A stretch of 64,000 bases of DNA from Agrobacterium vitis (GTDB lineage Bacteria > Pseudomonadota > Alphaproteobacteria > Rhizobiales > Rhizobiaceae): NCBI RefSeq assembly GCF_037039395.1, contig NZ_CP146242.1, positions 3,235,001 through 3,299,000 of the forward strand, read 5' to 3'. A model generated the notes under the pieces. That model saw only the letters and a program-made list of their open reading frames with translations. It ran no database searches and was not told the DNA's origin. Both the position numbers and the translations under genes were made by a program. Positions 27,197-36,160 of the stretch are shown piece after piece. Positions within the stretch are counted from its first letter, which is position 1; each line of letters begins with the position of its first letter.

Positions 27197-27225
27197 GCCG
27201 CCGTCCTGGTGACGGCGGCTTTTTT
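27197..27225 (+). terminator. intrinsic terminator after the DoxX gene
   Basis: GCCGCCGTC (27197-27205), loop CTGGT, GACGGCGGC (27211-27219), then six T residues. A textbook intrinsic terminator 25 bases past the stop and 59 bases before folA. Confidence 0.92.
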
Positions 27226-27283
27226 ATGGACGTTTACGGTGGCTTGTGACACCACTCCGCCCGGTAAAAGAAGAAAGCAGATC

Positions 27284-27805
27284 ATGCCGAAAATCTCCAT
27301 TGTCGTTGCCGTCTCAAACAACGGCGTGATCGGTCGCAATGGCGACATGCCCTGGAAGCTGAGCACCGATCTGAAGCGGTTCAAGGCGCTGACGCTTGGC
27401 AAGCCGCTGGTGATGGGCCGCAAGACTTTCGAGAGTTTCGGTTCCCGGCCGCTTCCCGGCCGCCCGCATGTGATCGTCAGCCGTCATGCCGATATCGCCA
27501 TGCCCTCGGTGGAAACCGTGCGCAGCCTTGAGGCGGGGCTTGAGCGCGCAGGGCAGATCGCCGGAGATTTGGGGGTCGAGGAGGTCTGCGTGATTGGCGG
27601 GGGTGAAATCTACCGGCAGGCTTTGCCGCTGGCTGATATCCTGCATGTCACCCATGTGGAGACGGAGATTGCCGATGGCGATACGGTTTTTCCGGCAATC
27701 GATCCGTCACAGTTTGAAAAACTGCATGAAGAGGCCGTGGCGGCGGGCGAACGCGACAGTTTCGCGACGCGCTACACGATCTATCGGCGAAAACCGGCTT
27801 TATAA
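27284..27805 (+). CDS. folA: dihydrofolate reductase
   Basis: A 173-residue NADPH-dependent enzyme that regenerates tetrahydrofolate, needed after each ThyA turnover. The family pattern is clear: ISIVVAVSNNGVIGRNGDMPWKLSTDLKRFK (catalytic acidic residue in the DMPWKL region, about 21-26), LVMGRKTFESFG (about 42-53), and VCVIGGGEIYRQALP. The ATG at 27284 is chosen because the protein then begins as the family does; upstream in-frame sequence includes the DoxX terminator. It precedes hflK by 248 bases. Confidence 0.95.
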   Translation: MPKISIVVAVSNNGVIGRNGDMPWKLSTDLKRFKALTLGKPLVMGRKTFESFGSRPLPGRPHVIVSRHADIAMPSVETVRSLEAGLERAGQIAGDLGVEEVCVIGGGEIYRQALPLADILHVTHVETEIADGDTVFPAIDPSQFEKLHEEAVAAGERDSFATRYTIYRRKPAL

Positions 27806-28053
27806 CCGTTTATTTCCATAGAAATCGAAGAAGTTAGGGCCTTTTCGTTGAAAGGGGCCGCTGCGATCCCTATAACGGGATTAATCCGGGTGGATGCCTT
27901 TTTGATGGCGCCGTTGCGGGCCTTTGCACAACAGTTATGGACTGAAATAGTCTTTGGCGTGGATTGTGCAGGAGACTAGAGGTTTTGCAGCGTTGTGCCG
28001 GGTTTACGAGCTCCATGGCGCTGTTGGGAGCATTCTCAGAAAAAGAGGTTTTG

Positions 28054-29160
28054 ATGCCTTGGAGTAATCAGAACGGCGGCGGCCCGTGGGGCGGCGGCGG
28101 TGGTAATAACAATAATGGAGGACCGTGGGGTCAGGGACCGAACCGGCCTCGCGGCAATGGCGGCGGTGGCAAGCAGCCGCCGGATTTGGAAGACATTATC
28201 AAGCGCGGACAGGATCAGTTCAAGAACCTGGTTCCCGGTGGTCTGGGCGGAGGCATGGGCCTGATCGTCGTGCTCGCCGTGGCCGGTCTCTGGTTGACCC
28301 AGGCCGTCTATACCGTGCAGCCGGATGAGCGCGGCGTGGAAATGCGTTTCGGCAAGCCGAAGGACGAAATTTCCGCCCCCGGTCTGCATTTCCATCTCTG
28401 GCCGTTTGAAACGGTGGAGAAGGTCAAGGTTACCGAACAGCAACAGAATATCGGTGCCAAGGTTGCCTCCAATTCCACGGCTGGCCTGATGCTGACCGGT
28501 GACCAGAATATCGTCAACGTGCAGTTTTCCGTGTTGTACACGGTCAGCGATCCGAAGGCCTATCTGTTCAATCTCGAAAGCCCGCCGCAGACTTTGCAGC
28601 AGGTGGCGGAGAGCGCCATGCGCGAAGTCGTCGGACGTCGCCCGGCCCAGGAAATTTTCCGTGATGCCCGTCAGTCTATCTCTGTCGACGTGCGTAACAT
28701 AATCCAAGGCACGATGGACAACTACGGTTCCGGCATTTCCATCAATTCGGTGGCTATCGAGGATGCGGCGCCGCCGCGCGAAGTCGCCGATGCGTTCGAT
28801 GAAGTGCAGCGTGCCGAGCAGGACGAGGACCGCTTCGTTGAGGAAGCCAACCAATATTCCAACCAGAAGCTTGGTCAGGCCCGTGGTCAGTCCGCGCAGA
28901 TGCGGGAAGAGGCTGCTGCCTACAAGGATCGCGTCGTGAAGGAAGCCGAGGGTGAGGCGCAGCGCTTCATCTCGATCTACGACCAGTATACCAAGGCGCC
29001 GGACGTGACCCGCACGCGGCTTTACATTGAAACCATGGAGCAGGTCCTGAAGAAATCCAACAAGGTGATCGTCGATGAGCAGGGCCAGGGTGTCGTTCCC
29101 TATCTGCCGTTGAACGAAATCGGCCGCATGGGCACCCAGCCAGCACAGGGAGGCAAGTAA
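28054..29160 (+). CDS. hflK: FtsH protease modulator HflK
   Basis: A 368-residue inner-membrane protein. A Gly/Asn-rich cytoplasmic N-terminus (about residues 1-40) precedes one membrane segment (about 67-86) and a periplasmic SPFH/band-7 domain (from about residue 88: VQPDERGVEMRFGKP), then a long helical region with EEANQYSNQKLGQARGQ. HflK and HflC form a large cage around FtsH and modulate its degradation of membrane proteins. The ATG at 28054 is supported by GAGG upstream. One base separates its stop from hflC. Confidence 0.95.
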   Translation: MPWSNQNGGGPWGGGGGNNNNGGPWGQGPNRPRGNGGGGKQPPDLEDIIKRGQDQFKNLVPGGLGGGMGLIVVLAVAGLWLTQAVYTVQPDERGVEMRFGKPKDEISAPGLHFHLWPFETVEKVKVTEQQQNIGAKVASNSTAGLMLTGDQNIVNVQFSVLYTVSDPKAYLFNLESPPQTLQQVAESAMREVVGRRPAQEIFRDARQSISVDVRNIIQGTMDNYGSGISINSVAIEDAAPPREVADAFDEVQRAEQDEDRFVEEANQYSNQKLGQARGQSAQMREEAAAYKDRVVKEAEGEAQRFISIYDQYTKAPDVTRTRLYIETMEQVLKKSNKVIVDEQGQGVVPYLPLNEIGRMGTQPAQGGK

Positions 29161-29161
29161 G

Positions 29162-30079
29162 ATGACCAATCGTCTTCCTGCCGTGCTGATCGGCTTAGCC
29201 ATCGTGCTTCTGCTGATCTACTCTTCGGTTTTCGTCATCAACCAGCGCCAGCAGGCCGTCGTCGTGCGCTTCGGCCAGATCAAGGCGGTTTATAGCGAGC
29301 CTGGCCTTTACTTCAAAATGCCCTTCGCCTTTGCTGGCGCCGACAAGGTGCAGATCATTTCGGATCAGTCCCTGCGATTTGATCTCGACAATATCCGTGT
29401 CCAGGTTTCCGGCGGCAAGTTGTATGAGGTCGATGCCTTCCTGATCTACAAGATCACCGATGCCCGCCGCTTTATCGGGATCGTTTCGGGTGGTGATCGC
29501 GATCTGGCGGAAGCACGGCTTCGCACCCGTCTCGATGCATCCTTGCGTCGGGTCTACGGTCTGCGCGGCTTTGAGGCCGCCCTGTCGGACGCCCGTTCGC
29601 AGATGATGCAGGAGGTTGCCGACGATCTGAAATCGGATGCGGAAAACCTTGGTATCACCATTGAGGACGTGCGCATTCGCCGCACCGACTTGACCCAGGA
29701 GATTTCGCAACAGACCTATGCCCGGATGCGTTCCGAGCGTCTGGCCGAAGCCGAACTGATCCGGGCGCGTGGTAATGAAGAAGGCCAGCGTCGCCGGGCC
29801 ATCGCCGACCGTCAGGTTGTCGAGTTGCAGGCGGATGCGCAGCGCGATTCGGAAATCCTGCGCGGTCAGGGTGATGCTGAACGCAACCGGGTGTTCGCGG
29901 ATGCCTATCAGCGCGATCCGTCCTTCTTCGAATTCTACCGTTCTATGGCAGCCTATGAGGCATCGCTCGGCACGACCGGGACGTCCATGGTGCTGTCGCC
30001 GAATTCGGAATTCTTCAAGTTCTTCCGTTCGCAGGCTGGAACTGGGGCCACAACGCCCGCAGCACCTGCCGCCAACTGA
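29162..30079 (+). CDS. hflC: FtsH protease modulator HflC
   Basis: A 305-residue band-7 protein with one N-terminal membrane anchor (about residues 6-25). The HflC pattern is visible: SVFVINQRQQAVVVRFGQIKAVYSEPGLYFKMPF, DVRIRRTDLTQEISQQTYARMRSER and RGQGDAERNRVFADAYQRDPSFFEFYRSMAAYE. It assembles with HflK into the FtsH-regulating complex. It starts 1 base after hflK and ends at a strong terminator, so the operon is hflK-hflC; the degP-like gene next door has its own start region. Confidence 0.96.
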   Translation: MTNRLPAVLIGLAIVLLLIYSSVFVINQRQQAVVVRFGQIKAVYSEPGLYFKMPFAFAGADKVQIISDQSLRFDLDNIRVQVSGGKLYEVDAFLIYKITDARRFIGIVSGGDRDLAEARLRTRLDASLRRVYGLRGFEAALSDARSQMMQEVADDLKSDAENLGITIEDVRIRRTDLTQEISQQTYARMRSERLAEAELIRARGNEEGQRRRAIADRQVVELQADAQRDSEILRGQGDAERNRVFADAYQRDPSFFEFYRSMAAYEASLGTTGTSMVLSPNSEFFKFFRSQAGTGATTPAAPAAN

Positions 30080-30098
30080 TCGGCATAACTTCAAAGTC

Positions 30099-30130
30099 AA
30101 AAGGGGCCGGGTCATTCCGGCCCCTTTTTT
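30099..30130 (+). terminator. intrinsic terminator of hflKC
   Basis: A 12-bp arm AAAAGGGGCCGG (30099-30110), loop GTCATT, and CCGGCCCCTTTT running into a T-tract (to 30130). It lies 20 bases after the hflC stop. Confidence 0.93.
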
Positions 30131-30365
30131 CGTACTTGGTTTTCAAAAATCTCAGGCGTTTCCTGCATTTGAGATTGCCGAAATCCTTCGAAACAACGAT
30201 GCCTGAGGATTTTCAGGACCTGATATTAAGCGGAACTCCGCGCCATGACGCCGCCCTATACTCAAGATAGCGTGAACAAACCCGGCAAGGCGGTTTCGGT
30301 TTGTAGCCATGCGTCCTATGATCGGTCGGATGCGAGCAGGAATGAAACTCACGATGAGGAAGCTT

Positions 30366-31934
30366 ATGATCAAGTGTTGCGGACCGGCCACCCGCCTTCT
30401 GACCTCTGTTGTCGTCGGGGGCATGGTCAGCTTTGGGCCTGTGGCCGCGAGCACGGCAGCCTTCGCGCAGGTCAAGACCGCAGCGCCGATTCCCCCGTCG
30501 CCGCCTGCTTCCGGCCCTGGTGCATCCGCAACACCTGGACCCGCGCAGGGCGGCCCGGCACCCGTCGCCGATCTTGCCGAGGGGCTTCTCGGTGCGGTGG
30601 TCAATATCGCTACATCGCAGAATGTCGATGATGACGAGTCTGCGCCGCTGCCACAGGTGCCAAAAGGGTCGCCTTTTGAGGATCTGTTTGAGGATTTCTA
30701 CAAGAATCGCGAGGGCAAGGGCAGCAACCATAAGGTCAATTCGCTCGGCTCCGGCTTTGTCATCGATCCCGCTGGCTATATCGTTACCAACAACCATGTC
30801 ATCGAGAATGCCGATGATATCGAAGTGATTTTCTCCGATGGTTCGAAATTGCAGGCCAAGCTGATCGGTACCGACACCAAAACCGATCTTTCGCTGTTGA
30901 AGGTCGAGCCGACCGAGCCGCTGAAGGCGGTCAAATTTGGCGATTCGAAAGTGATGCGGATCGGCGATTGGGTGATGGCAATCGGCAATCCCTTCGGGCT
31001 TGGCGGATCGGTGACGCTCGGCATCGTTTCGGCCCGGGGCCGCAATATCAATGCTGGTCCCTATGACAATTTCATTCAAACCGATGCGGCGATCAACAAG
31101 GGCAATTCCGGTGGCCCGTTGTTCAACATGCATGGCGAAGTGATCGGCATCAATACCGCGATCATTTCGCCGAGTGGAGGCTCCATCGGTATTGGTTTTG
31201 CCGTGCCATCGGAACTGGCCGAAAACGTCATCAAGCAGCTTCGCGACTTTGGCGAGACACGGCGCGGCTGGCTGGGCGTGCGCATTCAGCCGGTGCCGGA
31301 TGATCTTGCCAAGCCGGCAGGAATTAAACTGGGCCGGGGCGCGCTGGTCTCCAGCATTATTGAAGGCGGTCCGGTGGCCAAGGGTCCGCTCAAAACCGGT
31401 GATGTGATCATTTCCTTCGGCGGCAAGGATATTGCCGAAAGCCGCGATCTGGTTCGCACGGTGGCGGAAAGCCCCATCGATCAGGATATCGATGTCGTGG
31501 TGTTTCGTGACGGCAAAAGGGAAACACTGAAAGTGAAGCTGGCGCAATTGCCTGACGACAAGGCGACGGAAGCCAAGGACAGCGAACAGGCAGATCCGAA
31601 GGCCAGCGACAGCGAAGACACGGATGAAGCGGCCAGCGGCATGGTGCTTGGCATGAGCGTCGAGGCGCTGGACGATGAGAAGCGAGCCGCCAATTCGATT
31701 GCCAAGAGCGTCGAGGGCTTGCTGATAACAGATGTGCAGCAGGGCTCCGCCGCTGACCAGAAGGGCTTGAAAGTCGGTGAAGTGATCGTGGAAGTGGCGC
31801 AGGAATTCGTCGCCACACCCGAGGCCATGGCCGAGAAGATCGACAAGCTGAAATCCGATGGTCGGCGTGCCATTCACCTGATGGTGGCGACGCCGCAGGG
31901 TGATCTGCGCTTCGTAGCCGTGCCGCTGGAATAA
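30366..31934 (+). CDS. DegP/HtrA family periplasmic serine protease
   Basis: A 522-residue protein (from the ATG at 30366, six bases after GAGG; in-frame ATGs at 30309, 30342 and 30354 also exist). A signal peptide of about 35 residues precedes a Pro/Ala-rich linker, then the trypsin-like domain with catalytic His (TNNHVIEN), Asp (TKTDLSLLKV) and Ser (NKGNSGGPLFN), and two PDZ domains, the second after an acidic Asp/Glu/Lys-rich spacer (around residues 400-425). Such proteins degrade or chaperone misfolded envelope proteins. It follows hflKC, making a membrane quality-control neighbourhood. DegP, DegQ or MucD type cannot be separated by eye. Confidence 0.92.
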   Translation: MIKCCGPATRLLTSVVVGGMVSFGPVAASTAAFAQVKTAAPIPPSPPASGPGASATPGPAQGGPAPVADLAEGLLGAVVNIATSQNVDDDESAPLPQVPKGSPFEDLFEDFYKNREGKGSNHKVNSLGSGFVIDPAGYIVTNNHVIENADDIEVIFSDGSKLQAKLIGTDTKTDLSLLKVEPTEPLKAVKFGDSKVMRIGDWVMAIGNPFGLGGSVTLGIVSARGRNINAGPYDNFIQTDAAINKGNSGGPLFNMHGEVIGINTAIISPSGGSIGIGFAVPSELAENVIKQLRDFGETRRGWLGVRIQPVPDDLAKPAGIKLGRGALVSSIIEGGPVAKGPLKTGDVIISFGGKDIAESRDLVRTVAESPIDQDIDVVVFRDGKRETLKVKLAQLPDDKATEAKDSEQADPKASDSEDTDEAASGMVLGMSVEALDDEKRAANSIAKSVEGLLITDVQQGSAADQKGLKVGEVIVEVAQEFVATPEAMAEKIDKLKSDGRRAIHLMVATPQGDLRFVAVPLE

Positions 31935-32003
31935 GGCGGCCGTCGATTTGCGGAATCGATTCAAATGACTATGGCGGCGGGTTCACAGTTTGAATCCGCT
32001 GCT

Positions 32004-32570
32004 TCAAGTGATTTGTTGAGAAGCCCAACGCTGCTTTGTCATCCGGTAAAGCACATGTGGTTTCAGGTGCGGATGGGTGTCCGGGACACGCGGATGGTCG
32101 AAATCGCCGTTCAGATCCCGGACCATTCCCAGCCGCTGCATGACGGCGGTGGAGCGGTGGTTGGTGGCGACCGCAAAGGAGACGATTTCGTTCAAGCCTT
32201 TGACCTCGAAACCGTAACCGAGAAGACCGCGTGCGGCTTCCGTCGCATAGCCATGGCCCCAGAAGCGGGTGGCGAGACGCCAGCCGATTTCTATCGTGCC
32301 TTCAGCCAGAATGTCCGGCATCATCGCGTCCGACAATCCGCAAAAGCCGATGGGCTCCTGAGTTTCCTTTAGTTCCAGCGCGTAAAAACAGAATCCGGTC
32401 TCATCGATCAGTGTGTTGACGCGGTCCATCATCAGGTCCGCTTCTTCATAGGTGCGACGAAAGGGGAAGAACTGCATGACTTTTGGGTCGGCATTGATTT
32501 CCCGAAACAGATTGCGGTCGCTATCTTTCCATCGGCGCAGGAGCAGCCGGTCGGTTTCGAGGATAATCAT
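32004..32570 (-). CDS. GNAT family N-acetyltransferase (RimJ/RimL type)
   Basis: A 188-residue acetyltransferase of the RimJ/RimL branch. It opens with IILETDRLLLRRWKDSD, the usual first strand of this branch; the acetyl-CoA-binding region is IGWRLATRFWGHGYATEAARGLLGYGF (about residues 91-117), followed by IVSFAVATNHRSTAVMQRLGM. The acceptor substrate is unknown. It begins 9 bases after the serB stop on the same strand and is probably translated from the same message. Confidence 0.88.
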   Translation of the reverse strand: MIILETDRLLLRRWKDSDRNLFREINADPKVMQFFPFRRTYEEADLMMDRVNTLIDETGFCFYALELKETQEPIGFCGLSDAMMPDILAEGTIEIGWRLATRFWGHGYATEAARGLLGYGFEVKGLNEIVSFAVATNHRSTAVMQRLGMVRDLNGDFDHPRVPDTHPHLKPHVLYRMTKQRWASQQIT

Positions 32571-32579
32571 CGGCTCAAC

Positions 32580-33470
32580 TCATCGAGTCATGAAATCGGT
32601 TTTGCGGTAGCCCTGAAGATAAAGCAATGCCGTCAAATCACCATGGTCAATGCGAATTTTCGCCTGGGCCGCCACCGTGGGCTTGGCATGCAGCGCTACG
32701 CCCGAACCGGCGACGCCGAGCATGCCAAGATCATTGGCACCGTCGCCGACGGCTATCGTGTCATCGGGCGAAATCCCGAGACAGTTGGCGATATCCAGCA
32801 ATACGTCCACCTTGGCCTGTTTGCCGAGGATGGGTTCGGCGACTTCGCCGGTTAATACTCCATCCTGTTCCAGCAGGATATTGGCGCGGTTTTCGTCAAA
32901 GCCCAGGATCGCGGCGATTTTCGAGGTGAAGACGGTAAACCCGCCTGAGACCAGCGCGGTATAATAGCCCTTGGCCTTCATGGTGGCGATCAGTTCCAGC
33001 CCGCCGGGGGTGAGCGTGATCCGCTTGGCGATCACCTCATCGACCACGCGGCTGGGCAGGCCTTTCAGCAGAGCGACACGTTCGCGCAGCGCCGGTTCGA
33101 AGGCGATTTCGCCATTCATGGCGCGGGCGGTGATCTGCGAGACCTCGTCCTTCAGGCCGACTTCGGCGGCCAGTTCATCAATGCATTCCTGGCCGATCAT
33201 CGTCGAATCCATATCGGCAATCAGGAAGGCCTTGCGGCGTGTGTCGGCCTGTTGGATGGCGAGATCAATGGGGTGACCTGCTATCACCTTGCGCAAGGTC
33301 TCTTCCGTAACGTCAAGATCGCTGCCATCTTTCAGCGCGATATCGCAAGCTATGCCATCTGCCAACCAATAGAGGCCGGAGGCCGAAACCGCTTCTGCGG
33401 CTTGCTCGGCAAGGGCCGGGGTCAGAACAGGATTTGACGGATTGGCAATAAGCGTGGCAACGAAAGCCAT
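32580..33470 (-). CDS. serB: phosphoserine phosphatase
   Basis: A 296-residue HAD-family enzyme catalysing the last step of serine synthesis. An N-terminal regulatory region (about residues 1-80) precedes the catalytic core with nucleophile motif IADMDSTMIGQECIDELA (about 87-104), motif II VSGGFTVF, and motif III/IV VGDGANDLGMLGVAGSGVALHAKP. The ATG at 33470 has AAGG nine bases upstream; further upstream frame lies inside miaA. Its start codon overlaps that of the divergent miaA gene, so there is no intergenic DNA between them. Confidence 0.94.
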   Translation of the reverse strand: MAFVATLIANPSNPVLTPALAEQAAEAVSASGLYWLADGIACDIALKDGSDLDVTEETLRKVIAGHPIDLAIQQADTRRKAFLIADMDSTMIGQECIDELAAEVGLKDEVSQITARAMNGEIAFEPALRERVALLKGLPSRVVDEVIAKRITLTPGGLELIATMKAKGYYTALVSGGFTVFTSKIAAILGFDENRANILLEQDGVLTGEVAEPILGKQAKVDVLLDIANCLGISPDDTIAVGDGANDLGMLGVAGSGVALHAKPTVAAQAKIRIDHGDLTALLYLQGYRKTDFMTR

Positions 33471-34383
33471 GATGAACAACCTTGATGACAATTTTGATGG
33501 CATCCTGATAACCGGACCGACCGCCAGCGGCAAGTCCGCGTTGGCGCTTAGGCTTGCGGCCGAGGCAGGTGGCGTGGTGATCAATGCCGACAGCATGCAG
33601 GTCTATGACACGCTGCTTGTGGTGACCGCACGTCCGAGCGAAGAGGATATGCAGGGCGTGCCGCATCGCCTCTACGGTCACGTGGCGGCGGGTGCTGCCT
33701 ATTCGACCGGCGACTGGCTGCGCGACGTGACTGTGTTGCTGCAAGATCTGCGGGTGCAAAACCGGTTGCCGGTGATCGTCGGAGGCACGGGATTGTATTT
33801 CAAGGCGCTGACCGGCGGCTTGTCCGACATGCCCGCCATACCCGAGGCGGTGCGCGCGGCCCTGCGCCAGCGTGAAAGACTGGAAGGGGCGGAAAGCCTG
33901 CATCACGACCTGACTCTGCGTGATCCCGCCGTTGCGGCAAGGCTCGACCCTCGCGATGGCCAACGGATCATCCGGGCGCTGGAGGTGCTTGAGGTCACCG
34001 GCCAGTCGATTTCTGTCTTTCAAACCCGCTCCGGGCCAATAATCATCGATCCGCAACGGGCCAGAAAACTGGTCGTCCTGCCGGATCGCGCCGTTTTGCA
34101 TGAGCGGATCAACCGGCGCTTCGCGACGATGATGGACGAAGGCGCGGTGGAAGAGGTCGAGGCACTGCTGCGCCAGAATTTAGCGCCAGACATGCCCGCC
34201 ATGAAGGCCATCGGCGTCTCCCAGATCGCCGCCATGCTGAAGGGTGAGATGAGCCGGGAGGATGTTATCGAAAAAGCCAGTGCAGCTACCCGGCAATATG
34301 CCAAGCGCCAAATGACCTGGTTTCGCAACCAGATGGATGAGAGTTGGGAAAGGGTCGATCCTGCCGCGAGCCATTCAGGCTGA
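33469..34383 (+). CDS. miaA: tRNA dimethylallyltransferase
   Basis: A 304-residue enzyme that adds a dimethylallyl group to A37 of tRNAs reading UNN codons. Visible are the P-loop ITGPTASGKSALALRLA (about residues 14-30), INADSMQVYD (about 39-48), the GGTGLYFKALTGGLSDMP block and the C-terminal ATRQYAKRQMTWFRNQ. The ATG at 33469 (or the next one at 33472) is preferred over a TTG at 33442 that would run into serB. Divergent from serB with overlapping start codons. Confidence 0.94.
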   Translation: MMNNLDDNFDGILITGPTASGKSALALRLAAEAGGVVINADSMQVYDTLLVVTARPSEEDMQGVPHRLYGHVAAGAAYSTGDWLRDVTVLLQDLRVQNRLPVIVGGTGLYFKALTGGLSDMPAIPEAVRAALRQRERLEGAESLHHDLTLRDPAVAARLDPRDGQRIIRALEVLEVTGQSISVFQTRSGPIIIDPQRARKLVVLPDRAVLHERINRRFATMMDEGAVEEVEALLRQNLAPDMPAMKAIGVSQIAAMLKGEMSREDVIEKASAATRQYAKRQMTWFRNQMDESWERVDPAASHSG

Positions 34384-34468
34384 GGTGATCTGCGGTGACA
34401 TCCGAATCTTGTTCGGTGTGTGGAACCGTGATTTCATTGTTGCGAAACAATCGATCATCGGAGCTTCT

Positions 34469-34723
34469 ATGAACCACTTTCTCGCCAGAACCCTGTCCGC
34501 CCTCAACATCCTGTTTGCCCTGCTGATCATCACCATAGCGACCGCATCCGGCGCCACGCGCGGCATCTATTATACCGGTGAGCTTTCCATTCCCGGTGCT
34601 GTCATCGGCGGTTTGGGCGGTATTCTGGTTGCAGCCCTGGTCTGCGGCACGATTGCCTTCCTGACGCTGATCGAGCGACACTTGAGCGTGCTGGCTGATG
34701 CAGCGAAGCGGGGCGGCGTCTAA
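34469..34723 (+). CDS. small membrane protein, hypothetical
   Basis: An 84-residue protein with two clear hydrophobic segments (about residues 8-28 and 42-66) separated by a short GIYYTGELSIPG loop, and a short basic C-terminus. The ATG at 34469 has a GGAG site five bases upstream. It sits 85 bases after miaA on the same strand. I do not recognise a family; function unknown. Confidence 0.7.
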   Translation: MNHFLARTLSALNILFALLIITIATASGATRGIYYTGELSIPGAVIGGLGGILVAALVCGTIAFLTLIERHLSVLADAAKRGGV

Positions 34724-34789
34724 CGATAAAACTCCTCTGCCCCGACAAATGGGATAGCCTGCGCGGGACAGAGGATTTCTGGTGATGGG

Positions 34790-35977
34790 TCAGACCTGCG
34801 CGGTCTTTTTTTGGCTGATCAGCACAAGCGCGATGAAGAGGCCCATGGCGGCGGCGAGTGCGCCGATCAGGAAGACACTACGGTAGCCAGCATGATCGGC
34901 AAGAATGCCGGTCAGCGGTGCGGTCAGGCCATAGGCGAGATCCTGAAAGGCGGAAAATCCGCCGAGTGCGGTGCCGCGCAGATGCGGCTCCACCAGGCGC
35001 ACGACATCCCGCCCCATCGCGGGGAAAATCATTGAGCAGCCCAGCCCGGTCAGGAACGCACCGGCGAGCGCCAGCAGCGGGTCCGGCGCGGACCAGATCA
35101 ATAGCTGTCCGACCGTTTCGACGAGCAGCGACACGATGGCGACGGGCAGACCTCCGACGCGATCCGGCAGGTGGCCGAAGAAAATGCGAACGAGCACGAA
35201 CCCACCTCCAAAGGCCGAGAGACCTAGCCCAGCATAGGCCCAGGACTGCTCACGGAAATGCAGGGCAAAAAATGCGCCGATAGCGGCAAAACCTATCCCC
35301 TGCAAGCAAACGATTGAGCCATGCGCCCATATCCGGCCGAGCAGTTTCAGGAATGACGTGCGTGTTGCACCTGGATGGGCGGCAATACCTGCAAGCGGAG
35401 TGATTGCTACAATGCCGAGGCATGGCAATACAGCGCTGATTGCCATTGTTCCGGCAAAGCCGAGATACTCGAAAAGAGCAAGGCCGATTGGACCGCCGAT
35501 GGCAAGCGCGCCGTAAATAGCCGCACCGACCAGGGCTAAAACCCGTCCAGAGCGGGCGGGGCCGATCGTTCCTATGCCCCAGGCAATAATGCCGACGGCG
35601 ACCAGGCTTTCGCCCAGTCCCAGCACGATGCGTCCGGCAATCAGGATGGCGAATGACCAAAGCGACATGGACGATAGCAAGCCGGACAGTAACGATATCA
35701 GCGCTCCGGCGATATAGAAGGTGAGCCCGTGCCTGACAGCGGGCTTTGCACCGCGCATATCGGAAAACCTGCCCGCGAAACTCCGGCTGACAATGGTGGA
35801 GAGGAAGGCGATGCCAACCGCAAGACCGGCCCAGAAATTGCCGAGGCCCAACTGGCCGGTCACATAAATAGAAATAATTGGCAGCGATATTCCCACGCAG
35901 AGATAGGAAATGAAGAGGACGCTTGTCAGTATGAAAAGGCGACCCTGCGCAGGGTCGCGTGTCTTTTGGAAAGCCAT
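34790..35977 (-). CDS. MFS transporter (YhhS-like efflux family)
   Basis: A 395-residue transporter with twelve predicted membrane helices. Family features are the GRFSDMRGAKPAVRHG loop between helices 2 and 3 (the MFS signature region, about residues 69-84), GRIVLGLGESLVAVGIIAWGIG in helix 4, and FGHLPDRVGG between helices 8 and 9. It most resembles the YhhS/arabinose-efflux subgroup. Substrate unknown. The start at 35977 has a strong AGGAGAAAG site. Separated by a terminator from the upstream HerA-like gene. Confidence 0.88.
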   Translation of the reverse strand: MAFQKTRDPAQGRLFILTSVLFISYLCVGISLPIISIYVTGQLGLGNFWAGLAVGIAFLSTIVSRSFAGRFSDMRGAKPAVRHGLTFYIAGALISLLSGLLSSMSLWSFAILIAGRIVLGLGESLVAVGIIAWGIGTIGPARSGRVLALVGAAIYGALAIGGPIGLALFEYLGFAGTMAISAVLPCLGIVAITPLAGIAAHPGATRTSFLKLLGRIWAHGSIVCLQGIGFAAIGAFFALHFREQSWAYAGLGLSAFGGGFVLVRIFFGHLPDRVGGLPVAIVSLLVETVGQLLIWSAPDPLLALAGAFLTGLGCSMIFPAMGRDVVRLVEPHLRGTALGGFSAFQDLAYGLTAPLTGILADHAGYRSVFLIGALAAAMGLFIALVLISQKKTAQV

Positions 35978-36012
35978 GACTTTCTCCTGGCTATCCTCGG
36001 TCGCTCGGGCAC

Positions 36013-36052
36013 AAAAAAACGCACTCCGATCACCGAGGATCGATAGTGCGTT
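36013..36052 (-). terminator. intrinsic terminator after the HerA-like gene
   Basis: On the minus strand AACGCACT...AGTGCGTT (plus arms 36045-36052 and 36018-36025), with an inner CGATC/GATCG pairing, is followed by a run of seven T. It lies about 110 bases past the HerA-like stop and 36 bases before the MFS start. Confidence 0.85.
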
Positions 36053-36160
36053 GCTTCACGTTATACGCTTACGGTCAGAGCGTCTGACACGGGATTGATA
36101 ATTTCGAACATGGTGTCTGTCAATACCTGTGTGGTGGCATCGCTGGGTCGGCGATCACAC

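Noticed and set aside
30213..31964. Long open frame (583 codons) on the minus strand opposite the DegP-like gene
   Set aside because: It lies wholly opposite a protease with intact catalytic triad, and its translation shows no domain, signal or ribosome site.
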